This document shows, in pieces, positions 16,057-24,015 of a stretch of DNA of 33,226 bases; positions within the stretch are counted from its first letter, which is position 1; the number at the start of each line of letters is the position of its first letter. A model generated the notes under the pieces. The model was not told where the DNA came from, searched no databases, and saw only the letters and a program-made list of their open reading frames with translations. The DNA is from Bacteroidales bacterium UBA4772 (GTDB lineage: Bacteria; Bacteroidota; Bacteroidia; Bacteroidales; VadinHA17), in NCBI GenBank assembly GCA_002403305.1, contig DHHM01000018.1, forward strand, positions 1 to 33,226, given 5' to 3'. A program made the translations under genes and the position numbers.

Positions 16057-16812
16057 TTAAAGCCTGTTCTCTTGCCAGCTCATCCTTAGCCGGCAGAGCT
16101 CAGTGTCGTCACTCTCCCTCCTTACCGAGTGGATGAATGCTGTTGTATCATCAGCAGCGGAGGCGGTGATGATCTTGATGTTTTCTCCCAGGTGTCCCTC
16201 CTGGATATAATTCACCTCAATGGTGTCAGGGGTGTGTGTGCCCAGGAACTCCGGTTCATAGCAGTTGATGGCCCAGTACACATATCGTGCATTGTTGACA
16301 TGGCTGTTGACGTCGATGTCGTCAAGCATCACCCTGAGTCCGGTGATACGGTGATCTCCTGCCGGCAGGGGCGGCACCTTTCTGGCGTTGGTGCCGAGTG
16401 CTTTCTTCTCCGGGAAGAGCATGTTCATGTTCGCCAGGGCCCTGTCGGGCCGCTGGGCCTTCCGGGTGTGGTAATCGACTATCACCCATGATGATGATGC
16501 ACCTGCCAGCCTGTTGCCTGAGGCATCATACATCTCCAGGTCGCGGAGGGCATATATCAGGTCGGTGCCGCGCGGCCACGTGCGCAGCGTCAGCTCCTCC
16601 AGCGCAAGGGGGAGACGTTCCACCTTCACAATCATTCTTGACAGTGCCCAGAAAGTGCCGTCATTCATCAGGTTGTCGCGGCCCCATCCCAGCTCGTTGG
16701 CATGTCTCCCCGCCAGGTCCTCGAAGAAGCTGAACATGGCCCCGGGACTGAGTCTGCCGGTGATGTCGGTGTTGAAGAAGTTGACGGGGTAATTCCTCTC
16801 AAATGTTATCAT
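16057..16812 (-). CDS. Acyl-ACP thioesterase (FatA/FatB-like double hot-dog)
   Basis: A 251-residue protein built of two hot-dog folds, which releases free fatty acids from acyl carrier protein. The first half carries the substrate-side motifs (FNTDITGRLSPGAMFSFFEDLAGRH) and the second half carries the catalytic cluster DIDVNSHVNNARYVYW with Asp167, Asn169 and His171, matching the DxNxHVNN signature of plant and bacterial FatA/FatB enzymes. No signal peptide is present, so it is cytoplasmic. Its start overlaps the end of the ABC-F gene by 14 bases. In anaerobic Bacteroidota such enzymes are thought to feed membrane-lipid remodelling or fatty-acid salvage; the chain-length preference cannot be read from sequence. 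Confidence 0.93.
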   Translation of the reverse strand: MITFERNYPVNFFNTDITGRLSPGAMFSFFEDLAGRHANELGWGRDNLMNDGTFWALSRMIVKVERLPLALEELTLRTWPRGTDLIYALRDLEMYDASGNRLAGASSSWVIVDYHTRKAQRPDRALANMNMLFPEKKALGTNARKVPPLPAGDHRITGLRVMLDDIDVNSHVNNARYVYWAINCYEPEFLGTHTPDTIEVNYIQEGHLGENIKIITASAADDTTAFIHSVRRESDDTELCRLRMSWQENRL

Positions 16813-19063
16813 CGTCGTTCATATATTCTGTCTTGAAGTTCTCAAGCTCACTGTGGGCATGTTCCCATCTCTGCATGAGAGCGTCAAGTTTCTCTTTCCT
16901 CTCCTCATAGAGGCTGAAGAATGCCGGGTCGTTCACTGCGCTGCTGTCTCCTGCCGCAATCCTGGCATTCATTGCAGCTATCTCTTTTTCCAGGGTGGAA
17001 ATCTCCTCCTCCCTCTTCTCTGTCTCTCTCAACAGTCTGCGGTACACCCTTCCGGTCTCCTTCTTCTCAAGATAGAGCATCTTGCTGCTCTGCGGTGAAG
17101 ATAGCAGGCTGCTTGCTGCTGTGCCCGGTACGGCTTCATTCTCCTGCGATGATTCCGGCCTTGCCGCCATGTTACCCCCGGCCCTGCTGCCCGCCGTGTT
17201 TCCATTCGGCAGGGGGGATGCCTTCGTCTTTCTGTTGCCTGCCGCACTTGCACTGCTGCCCGCTGCACCCGGTTTGCTGCCTGGTGCGCCGGCCTTGCTG
17301 TCTGCTGCTCCCCGTCTACCGCCTGCCGCACTTGCACCGCTGCCCGCTGCACCCGGTTTGCTGCCCTGAGCGCCGGCACCCCTGCCAGCAGCGCCCGTCG
17401 CCGCCCTGCTCTTTTTGCCGCCGGGGGTGGATCTCATCTCAAGCTCCCTCAGCGATTCTATCTTCCTCGACCTGAGAAACTCAGCTATTCCCCCGAGATG
17501 GGTCCTTATCTTCCTGTTGCGGAACTCGTACACCTTGTTCACCAGCCCGTCGAGAAAATCCCTGTCGTGGGAGACCACAATTAATGTGCCATCAAATTTG
17601 ATCAGCGCCTGCTTGAGTATCTCCTTCGAGCGTATGTCGAGATGGTTCGTGGGCTCGTCGAGAAGGAGAAGGTTATAGGGCTCAAGCAGCAGCTGAACGA
17701 TGGCCAGCCTTGAGCGCTCACCACCGGACAGCACCTTTACCTTCTTGTCGATGTCGTCACCGTGGAAGAGGAAGGCGCCAAGGATATCGCGAAGGCGTGT
17801 GCGTATGTCACCCCGGGCTATCCTGTCGACCGTATCAAAGACCGTCAGCTCATCATTGAGAAGCTCATCCTGGTTCTGTGCAAAGTAACCGACTGAAACA
17901 TTATGGCCTCTCTTTATCGTTCCTTCATGGTCAATCTGCCCGAGGATCATACGTGCCAGGGTGGTCTTGCCTTCACCGTTGCGTCCCACGAACGCCACCT
18001 TCTCACCCCTTTCTATCTTGAGGTCGATGCTGTCAAGCACCAGGTGGTCACCGTACCGTTTCGAGGTCTCATCGGCCTCCACGACCACTGTCCCCGAGCG
18101 CGGGGCAGGGGAGAAGCGTATGTTCATTGCCGTTGTGTCCTCGTCTTCGATCTCTATACGCTCAAGTTTCTTCAGCTGTTTGATCTTGCTCTGCACCTGA
18201 ACCGCCTTGGTGGGCTTGTACCTGAACCGTTCAATGAACTTCTCGGTATCCTCTATCATCTTTTTCTGGTTGCGGTAGGCGGCTGTCTGCTGCTCACGCC
18301 GTTCGCGCCGCAGCACCGTGTATTGCGTATAGGGCACCCGGTAGTCATATATCTTGCCGAGGCTTATCTCTACGGTGCGACGGGTGACATTGTCAAGGAA
18401 GGTGCGGTCATGTGAGACGAGAATAACCGCCCCGGGATATGTCTCCAGGAAACCCTCCAGCCAGATGATAGACTCAATGTCGAGGTGGTTTGTTGGCTCA
18501 TCGAGGAGTATCAGGTCAGGCTTACGCAGCAGTATCTTTGCCAGCTCGACCCTCATGCGCCAGCCTCCGCTGAGCTCCCGGGTGGGACGGTTGAACTCTT
18601 CGGTACTGAACCCGAGGCCCGCAAGGGTCTGTCCTGCCAGCGCCGTATAGTCGTTGCCGCCGAGCAGCTGGTGCCTCTCGCCGGCGCTATGGAGCCTGTC
18701 GCACAGATTGTGATAGCTCTCGCTCTCATAGTCGGTCCGTTCCGCAATCTCCTTCGTGACATCGCCGATCTCCTGTTCCAGGGCCCTGATCTCAGCAAAG
18801 GCAGTGAGGGTCTCCTCCATCACCGTGGTGGTGTCTGACACGGTCATCTGCTGTTCCAGGTAACCGACGGTGAGCTCACGGGGGCGCTCCACCGACCCGC
18901 TGGTGGGATCCTGCATGCCGGCGATGATCTTCATAAGTGTCGATTTACCGGCGCCGTTCCTTCCCGTAAGGCCAATGCGTTCCTGGCGGGTTATGAGGAA
19001 TGAAACCTCATCCAGCAGGACAAAGCTGCCAAAGAGAACCGAAACGTTGTTTACCGAGACCAT
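16799..19063 (-). CDS. ABC-F family ATPase with Ala/Gly-rich linker
   Basis: A 754-residue soluble protein with two ABC domains and no membrane segments. NBD1 has Walker A GRNGAGKS (34-41), LSGGW (164-168) and LDEPTNHLD (187-195). The charged inter-domain linker (about 250-310) would reach the ribosomal E/P site. NBD2 has GRNGEGKT (360-367), LSGGE (446-450) and LDEPTNHLD (468-476). ABC-F proteins act on ribosomes (translation factors or antibiotic protection). After NBD2 comes an unusual low-complexity Ala/Gly/Ser/Lys stretch (about 545-660) with a 28-residue direct repeat, then a C-terminal coiled coil (about 664-745) as in Uup-like proteins. I chose ATG 19063; the frame is open to 19162, but that would cross a promoter-like site and repeats. 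It is the first gene of a set with thioesterase, GWxTD and rlmB. Confidence 0.93.
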   Translation of the reverse strand: MVSVNNVSVLFGSFVLLDEVSFLITRQERIGLTGRNGAGKSTLMKIIAGMQDPTSGSVERPRELTVGYLEQQMTVSDTTTVMEETLTAFAEIRALEQEIGDVTKEIAERTDYESESYHNLCDRLHSAGERHQLLGGNDYTALAGQTLAGLGFSTEEFNRPTRELSGGWRMRVELAKILLRKPDLILLDEPTNHLDIESIIWLEGFLETYPGAVILVSHDRTFLDNVTRRTVEISLGKIYDYRVPYTQYTVLRRERREQQTAAYRNQKKMIEDTEKFIERFRYKPTKAVQVQSKIKQLKKLERIEIEDEDTTAMNIRFSPAPRSGTVVVEADETSKRYGDHLVLDSIDLKIERGEKVAFVGRNGEGKTTLARMILGQIDHEGTIKRGHNVSVGYFAQNQDELLNDELTVFDTVDRIARGDIRTRLRDILGAFLFHGDDIDKKVKVLSGGERSRLAIVQLLLEPYNLLLLDEPTNHLDIRSKEILKQALIKFDGTLIVVSHDRDFLDGLVNKVYEFRNRKIRTHLGGIAEFLRSRKIESLRELEMRSTPGGKKSRAATGAAGRGAGAQGSKPGAAGSGASAAGGRRGAADSKAGAPGSKPGAAGSSASAAGNRKTKASPLPNGNTAGSRAGGNMAARPESSQENEAVPGTAASSLLSSPQSSKMLYLEKKETGRVYRRLLRETEKREEEISTLEKEIAAMNARIAAGDSSAVNDPAFFSLYEERKEKLDALMQRWEHAHSELENFKTEYMNDDDNI
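17238..17371 (-). repeat. 84-bp direct repeat in the ABC-F linker
   Basis: Two near-identical segments starting at 17238 and 17322 (44 bases compared, one mismatch seen) encode GSKPGAAGSGASAAG and GSKPGAAGSSASAAG, 28 residues apart. The unit is a whole number of codons, so copy changes would keep the frame. Confidence 0.8.
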
Positions 19064-19085
19064 CCGAAGGTGGATATTTGAGGGG

Positions 19086-19117
19086 CAAAGATAGGAAAAA
19101 ACGTCAAGAGGTCGAAA
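19086..19117 (-). promoter_or_regulatory. Candidate promoter for the ABC-F operon
   Basis: On the minus strand, TATCTTTG at 19093-19086 is a full match to TAnnTTTG. Twenty bases upstream lies TTTC (19117-19114), one mismatch to the -33 TTTG. The ATG at 19063 follows 22 bases downstream, which supports that start. The -33 element falls inside GTCGAAAG-type repeats. Confidence 0.5.
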
Positions 19118-19456
19118 GGTCGGAAGGTCTGAAGTCGTAAGGTCTAAATATATGGATGTCAAATTTATAGTTCCTAATTCTTCACTATTGCCTGCCCTGG
19201 CTGCTGACTACTGACTTCTGGCTGCCAATTGCCGGTTGCCGGCTGCTGACTGCCGAATGCTGCCCCGGCAATTTGTGTACGGGATTGAGTCTCCTTCAGT
19301 GCCGTGCCTCAAACTGCCGGCTGCTGATTACCGACTCCCCACTGCCTGCTGCCGACTGCTGATTGCCGGCTGAAGGCTTCACTCCTGCCAATTGCCAATT
19401 GCCTTCATTATATTCATACTCAACCTCCAAAAATTACGTTAATATTGTAACCTGAT
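19094..19456. repeat. Degenerate short-period repeats in a divergent gap
   Basis: This gap of about 400 bases has no credible gene. At 19103-19146 GTC recurs every 7-8 bases (GTCGAAAG, GTCGGAAG, GTCTGAA, GTCGTAAG). From about 19195 to 19400 there are degraded heptads of the form NNTGCCG/NNTGCTG, and CCAATTG is repeated twice at about 19387. No full open reading frame or strong hairpin with a T run is seen. A weak -7-like TAATATTG lies at 19440-19447 before the hydrolase gene. Confidence 0.6.
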
Positions 19457-19465
19457 TTGAAAGTC

Positions 19466-20698
19466 ATGAAGAAGAACCTGAAACTACTTGCGATATTGTT
19501 CCTGCTGATACCGCTGCTCCTGATGCAGTCGTGCAGCAAAGAGGAGGGGCCTGATCCGTTTGAAGACAATACCTGGCTGGTCTCAAGCAAGCTGGAGAAG
19601 ATGAGAACCAAAGAGAACATGATCACCCTGGCCAACTTTGGCGCACTTTTGTATCCTGAACTTGCCGGTATGATTGAAGAAATAGAGAGCGGAGTGAACG
19701 TTTACAGTATCACCTACAATACCACTTTCCTCGGAGAGAAGAAAATTGCCTCCGGACTTGTCATAATACCCTCGGTGCCGGGAGACTACCCCGTGCTCTC
19801 TTTTCAGAACGGGACCAACACCCTGCATTCCAATGCGCCCACGGCTGATCCGGACTACCAGCCCTACCAGTTGCTGCAATTCACCGCATCCACCGGGTAT
19901 GTTGTGATCATATCTGATTACCTTGGTTTTGGCGCCAGCGATGATATGGCACACCCTTACCTTCATAAGGAATCGACTGTTCAGACACTTGTCGACATGC
20001 TCTACGCAGTGGGCGAGTTCGACGAAGATGTGGCGAAGGATATTAATCTTAACGGAGATCACTACCTGATGGGGTACTCGCAGGGAGGATGGGCAACCCT
20101 TGCCCTGCTTGAGGCCATAGAGCGGGATTATTCCTCCGATTTCACAGTGAGGGCTGCTGCCTGCGGGGCCGGACCGTACGATATGAGCTATTTCAACGAT
20201 TATGTGCTGGGGCTGACGGAATATCCGATGCCTGTCTTCCTGTGCTATATTGCCAATGCTTACAGTGAGTATGGTATCTATTCCAGTTCCCTGTCAGACC
20301 TTTTCAATGATCCCTATGCGGGGCGCATTCCGGGACTGTATGACGGGCTCCATTCTTCAGATCAGATAAATGGCCAGTTGACGGTTACCATTTCGGGGTT
20401 GTTCCGGGCTGAGTACATCTCCGGGCATGCCACCGCACCGGAATACCGGGATGTGCGCGAGGCCCTTGCTGCCAACAGCATTGAAGGGTGGGACAGTGAC
20501 ATCCCGATCCTCTTCATGCACGGTACGGCTGACACCTACGTCATTCCGGCACTGTCGGAAAGGATGTATGATGCCATGACCGCCGCCGGAAGCAGTCCTG
20601 TGACATGCACCTACCTGCCCATGGAGGGTTTCGATCATTCGGGCGGCATCGTTCCTGCCGGACTTGCGGGACTGGAGTTTTTCAGTGGTAACAGGTAA
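19466..20698 (+). CDS. Lipoprotein alpha/beta hydrolase (secretory-lipase-like)
   Basis: I chose ATG 19466 (410 residues); a TTG three codons earlier is also in frame. The signal peptide ends LMQSC, followed by SKEEG, so a lipid-anchored protein is expected. The K-E-E right after the Cys fits the reported surface-lipoprotein export pattern of Bacteroidota. The hydrolase fold shows the nucleophile elbow GYSQGG, the upstream stretch VIISDYLGFGASDD, a late Asp in FMHGTADTYV and the His in EGFDHSGG, together a Ser-Asp-His triad. The layout resembles the secretory lipase (LIP) family; the actual ester substrate is unknown. rlmD starts 6 bases after the stop, so the two are likely co-transcribed. 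Confidence 0.85.
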   Translation: MKKNLKLLAILFLLIPLLLMQSCSKEEGPDPFEDNTWLVSSKLEKMRTKENMITLANFGALLYPELAGMIEEIESGVNVYSITYNTTFLGEKKIASGLVIIPSVPGDYPVLSFQNGTNTLHSNAPTADPDYQPYQLLQFTASTGYVVIISDYLGFGASDDMAHPYLHKESTVQTLVDMLYAVGEFDEDVAKDINLNGDHYLMGYSQGGWATLALLEAIERDYSSDFTVRAAACGAGPYDMSYFNDYVLGLTEYPMPVFLCYIANAYSEYGIYSSSLSDLFNDPYAGRIPGLYDGLHSSDQINGQLTVTISGLFRAEYISGHATAPEYRDVREALAANSIEGWDSDIPILFMHGTADTYVIPALSERMYDAMTAAGSSPVTCTYLPMEGFDHSGGIVPAGLAGLEFFSGNR

Positions 20699-20704
20699 TA
20701 AGGG

Positions 20705-22111
20705 GTGGGAAGGAAGAAGCAGCTGCCGATACTGAGAGGAGTAACGATCACTGATATCGGGTCTGAAGGCAACGCTATCGCGAAGGTCGATGAGATGGTG
20801 CTCTTCGTGCCGGGGATGATACCGGGAGATGTGGTTGACGTACGCGTCACCAAAAAGAAAAAGAGGTATATGGAGGGGGTGGCTGTGGCTGTGACCTCTC
20901 CGTCGCCCGACAGGATCACACCGCCCTGTTCTCACTTCGGGGTGTGCGGCGGATGCAGGTGGCAGCACCTGCCCTATGAGAAACAGCTTTATTATAAAGA
21001 ACAACAGGTAAGGGACAATCTTACACGCATAGGCCATACGGCCATTCCTTCGGTTGATCCGATCATTGGCTCGGAGAAGATCTACGACTATCGGAACAAA
21101 CTGGAATTTACCTTTTCTGGCAAGCGCTGGCTGACACGCGAGGAGGTGGCTTCGGGAGCAGAGCTCGGCAAGAGGCCTGCACTGGGGTTTCACATCCCGG
21201 GTATCTTTGACAAGGCGATTGATATAGAGGAGTGCCTTCTGATGGGCGGGCCGACTGATGCCATCAGGAACGAGGCCAGAAGGTATTCTCTTGAACGGAA
21301 GCTGCCCTTCTACGATTTCAGGGAACACAGCGGCTTCCTCCGCAACATGATTGTCAGACGAACGGGTGGAGGCGAGGTTATGGTGGTGCTGGTGACGACT
21401 GACAGCCACGGCGAGGAGAGGGAGAAGATGCTGGGTCATCTTGCCGGGCGTTTTCCTGAGATAACATCACTATACTATGTAATAAACACCAAGAAGAACG
21501 ACAGCATTTCGGACCTCACGCCTGTGTTACATGCTGGAAATGGTTACATAACCGAGGAGATGGAGGGACTCAAATTCAGGATAGGACCGAAGTCGTTCTA
21601 CCAAACCAACAGCAGCCAGGCGAAAAAACTCTACTCAGTTGTCAGGGAGATGGCGCAGCTGACCGGCAGTGAGAATGTATACGATCTATATACAGGTACG
21701 GGTACCATAGCCTGTTTCGTGGCATCGGAGGCTGACAGGGTTACCGGTATAGAGTACATCGAAGAGGCCGTCTCCGACGCGTGGGTCAATGTGCTGGAGA
21801 ATAAGATCGGCAACGCACACTTTATTGCGGGTGACATCAAGGATATCTTCAACGACTCTCTCTTCAGTGAGCGGGGCCGGCCCGATGTAATCATCACCGA
21901 CCCTCCCCGCGCCGGGATGCACGGCGACGTCACTGCTGCAATGCTGCAGTCGGGTGCGGAGAAGATAGTATATGTAAGCTGCAACCCTGCCACCCAGGCC
22001 CGCGACATCGATATACTCTCGCCGGGTTATGACGTTAAGCGTGTTGCCCCGGTAGACATGTTCCCTCACACATTCCATGTCGAGAACGTGGTGCTGCTGG
22101 AGAAGAAGTAG
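20705..22111 (+). CDS. rlmD: 23S rRNA (uracil-C5)-methyltransferase, RlmD/RumA family
   Basis: A 468-residue enzyme that methylates C5 of a 23S rRNA uridine (U1939 in E. coli). It starts at GTG; the start is supported by the family-like opening MGRKKQLPILRGVTITDIGSEG. Domains are an N-terminal TRAM/OB fold (about 8-65), an iron-sulphur site with Cys75, Cys81, Cys84 (CGGC) and Cys177, and a SAM-binding methyltransferase domain with DLYTGTGTIACF (327-338), DPPRAG (399-404) and the catalytic Cys426 in VYVSCNP. All key residues are present. Bacteroidota proteins of this group may act on U1939 or U747, so the position is inferred. It follows the lipoprotein hydrolase by six bases. Confidence 0.92.
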   Translation: MGRKKQLPILRGVTITDIGSEGNAIAKVDEMVLFVPGMIPGDVVDVRVTKKKKRYMEGVAVAVTSPSPDRITPPCSHFGVCGGCRWQHLPYEKQLYYKEQQVRDNLTRIGHTAIPSVDPIIGSEKIYDYRNKLEFTFSGKRWLTREEVASGAELGKRPALGFHIPGIFDKAIDIEECLLMGGPTDAIRNEARRYSLERKLPFYDFREHSGFLRNMIVRRTGGGEVMVVLVTTDSHGEEREKMLGHLAGRFPEITSLYYVINTKKNDSISDLTPVLHAGNGYITEEMEGLKFRIGPKSFYQTNSSQAKKLYSVVREMAQLTGSENVYDLYTGTGTIACFVASEADRVTGIEYIEEAVSDAWVNVLENKIGNAHFIAGDIKDIFNDSLFSERGRPDVIITDPPRAGMHGDVTAAMLQSGAEKIVYVSCNPATQARDIDILSPGYDVKRVAPVDMFPHTFHVENVVLLEKK

Positions 22112-22235
22112 TATTGAAATTATTTGGTTACCGTTACGGCTAAAGTCGGCAGTCCACGGTCGGCAAGCTTTGCAATCACTTGATGATGAGCGACAAATAC
22201 TGAAGACTGCTTTTAGCCATCGTAGCCTTCTTTGA

Positions 22236-22279
22236 CATCCGACTCCGACGGACGAAGTCCGTAGTTTTAACGGAGGATG
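22236..22279. repeat. Compound palindrome downstream of rlmD
   Basis: A perfect 6-bp hairpin ACGGAC-GAA-GTCCGT (about 22247-22262) sits inside weaker outer arms CATCC and GGATG. The arms and the CTCCG/CGGAG motifs resemble the small palindromes at 13721 and 13798. It lies between rlmD and the heptamer array. Confidence 0.6.
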
Positions 22280-22284
22280 TGGCG

Positions 22285-22349
22285 CAGGTGGCTGACTGAA
22301 GACTGTTGACTGAAGACTGTTGACTGAAGGCTGGAGACTGCGGACTCTA
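22285..22349. repeat. TGACTGA/AGACTGT heptamer array ending at the PorP stop
   Basis: Alternating 7-base units TGACTGA and AGACTGT, then AGGCTGG, AGACTGC and GGACTCT, run up to and touch the TAG stop (minus strand, 22349-22347) of the PorP/SprF gene. Looser units of the opposite orientation (AGTCGGC, AGTCCAC, GGTCGGC) occur at about 22145-22167. Confidence 0.85.
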
Positions 22350-23414
22350 ATACCGGTCAAGCCACCTGAATTTCTTGTTGCTGCTGCCAAGCTTGAGTGC
22401 AAGGACCAGCTCATGCGATCCGCTGGTTACGGTTTCGATCTCATTAAGAGAATAATCATACGAATATCCGATATAAACGGTACCACATCTGATCCTGACA
22501 TTCCCGATAAGAGCTCCCTTGCTTGAAGTGCCGTAGAAACCTCCTGTGCGATATGCTGCTCCCAGCCAGAAAGTCTGGTCATAGATGAGAGTAATTCCCA
22601 TATCAGCCTGCGGCAGGATCTGCTCCGACATTTTCAGAAGAACTGAGGGTTCAATCTCGAGATCCTTGCCTGTCAGGAAGCTGTATGACCCGAAAACGTA
22701 ATAATGCCTTGACATCCTAAATCTGTCATATGCCTTCAAAGTGTCAACTACGCCGTCCCCTATCCTGGCTGCTGCTCCCAGCATCGATTCTGCAGAGAAC
22801 CCGAGTGTATACCTGTCGTTCAGGAGGTACAATCCAAAATTGACATCAGGAACAATTATCCCCTTTCTAAGATTGTCAGTCAGCCATGGTTCAGACGGAT
22901 CCTTGAAGCTGTCATGATCCGCATTTATGATATAATGGTATCCTGTGGCTGAGAGTCCCATCGAAAGCTGTGTGTAATCCTGAACCCAGATATGATACGA
23001 ATATGCTATGTGGAAGCCTGTCCTCTGAATGAGTCCGTTCTGGTCGCTGAAGAGGCCGATTCCGAGTCCTGTCCTGCCCTCTGTCTTGGCTTGGTATCTG
23101 TTGTTGCCGAAAATATTCTTCTTAAGTGAATATTTTTTCTTCATGAACCTTGTCTGGTAGCTGAGTGAATAGGTCCTCGGGGCACCGGCATATCCAACCC
23201 ATTGTTCCCTCGCAGTAACATTGAAACTTGTGTATCCCTCGCTTCCGGCTGCGGAAGGATTGATAAGGAACTTATTGTACATATACTGACTGTACAGTGG
23301 CATCTGTTGGGAGAATGAATATTGCACCCCGGCCACTGCAAAGAATAATATGATTATCAGCCTTTTCAAGGTTTCTGATACGTCTATTGTTTTGCGACCT
23401 GTCAACCGTGTCAT
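22347..23414 (-). CDS. PorP/SprF-family type IX secretion outer-membrane protein
   Basis: I chose ATG 23414 (355 residues) because it gives a normal signal peptide (MTRLTGRK..., then LIIILFFAVAGVQYSFSQ). The frame stays open to 23519, but the extra 35 residues show no signal and would cover the candidate promoter. The mature protein begins QQMPLYSQYMYNKFLINPSAAG, the hallmark opening of the PorP/SprF family, and continues as an amphipathic beta-rich chain expected to form an outer-membrane barrel (GLGIGLFSDQNGLI, QLSMGLSATGYHY). In gliding Bacteroidota SprF is needed for secretion or attachment of the giant adhesin SprB. Here the gene directly follows a giant type B cargo on the same strand, so it probably serves that protein. 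Confidence 0.92.
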   Translation of the reverse strand: MTRLTGRKTIDVSETLKRLIIILFFAVAGVQYSFSQQMPLYSQYMYNKFLINPSAAGSEGYTSFNVTAREQWVGYAGAPRTYSLSYQTRFMKKKYSLKKNIFGNNRYQAKTEGRTGLGIGLFSDQNGLIQRTGFHIAYSYHIWVQDYTQLSMGLSATGYHYIINADHDSFKDPSEPWLTDNLRKGIIVPDVNFGLYLLNDRYTLGFSAESMLGAAARIGDGVVDTLKAYDRFRMSRHYYVFGSYSFLTGKDLEIEPSVLLKMSEQILPQADMGITLIYDQTFWLGAAYRTGGFYGTSSKGALIGNVRIRCGTVYIGYSYDYSLNEIETVTSGSHELVLALKLGSSNKKFRWLDRY

Positions 23415-23712
23415 CAAATCTGATATGAATTTGACACAGCCGTGTTCTTGAATCAAATATACTCCGGTTGCAATGCCCCTGCAAGTCATTTTTGATGCAG
23501 GTGTACAGTTTTGTGACAAATATGCCTTTTTGGAAGGTTATAATGAAACCCTTGCCGTAGGATTATTATGTTGGCAAGCAGGTTGCTCCGTTTTGCCTTG
23601 ATCGGCCGGGCTCCCTTCCAGGCCTTTTCAATCTTTAGGACAAAGAATATTGAGACCGGCGCAGATCTGTAAATGGTGGGAACGTCGGGCTATTTACCCT
23701 TTTGGGTTCCCT
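23415..23712. other. Spacer between giant gene and PorP/SprF gene
   Basis: These 298 bases contain no supported gene. They hold the candidate promoter at 23454-23485 and a small ACCC-TTTT-GGGT hairpin near 23696, too short to call a terminator. The presence of a promoter suggests PorP/SprF can be made separately from the very long upstream transcript. Confidence 0.5.
23454..23485 (-). promoter_or_regulatory. Candidate promoter for the PorP/SprF gene
   Basis: On the minus strand TATATTTG (23461-23454) fully matches TAnnTTTG. Twenty bases upstream is CTTG (23485-23482), one mismatch to TTTG. The chosen ATG lies 39 bases downstream. Confidence 0.42.
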
Positions 23713-24015
23713 TTAATTATATACGATAGTAATGGTCCCGATCAGTAACCTTGATCCGTTGCCAAGATCAATAGTGTAGTGGTAAGAGTCGATCGGCAAT
23801 TTGACTCCGTTGCTTCTGCCATTCCACGGTTCGGGATAACCAGGTTCAGATTCCCAAAGTTTCTGACCCCACCTGTTGAAGATCTTTATCTCAATATTGG
23901 GATAGAGCTCTTCAAGAGGCTTTTCATTGTAGTAGGAGATATCCCATGTGTCATTGATGCCATCACCGTTGGGCGAGAATGCTTCCGGAATGATGAGGCA
24001 GATCTCGTTCTTCGG
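23713..24015 (-). other. T9SS type B (gliding-motility) C-terminal sorting domain
   Basis: About 100 residues with the signature PEAFSPNGDGINDTW, then IKIFNRWGQKLWES, PWNGRSNG and a final beta strand TITIVYN. This is the CHU_C/type B sorting domain that directs proteins through the type IX system and to the cell surface. Confidence 0.95.

Noticed and set aside
19064..19162. 33-codon extension of the ABC-F protein
   Set aside because: It would cross GTCGAAAG repeats and a promoter-like site; ATG 19063 starts exactly at the conserved first strand of NBD1.
20357..21439. 360-codon open frame on the minus strand
   Set aside because: It lies antisense to rlmD and the hydrolase end, has no recognisable motif, and is rich in His/Arg as expected from a shadow frame of GC-rich codons.
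22112..22280. tRNA or small RNA gene after rlmD
   Set aside because: No cloverleaf arms or T-loop motif could be found; only the compound hairpin is seen.
23415..23519. 35-codon extension of the PorP/SprF protein
   Set aside because: It would bury the signal peptide and overlaps the candidate promoter.
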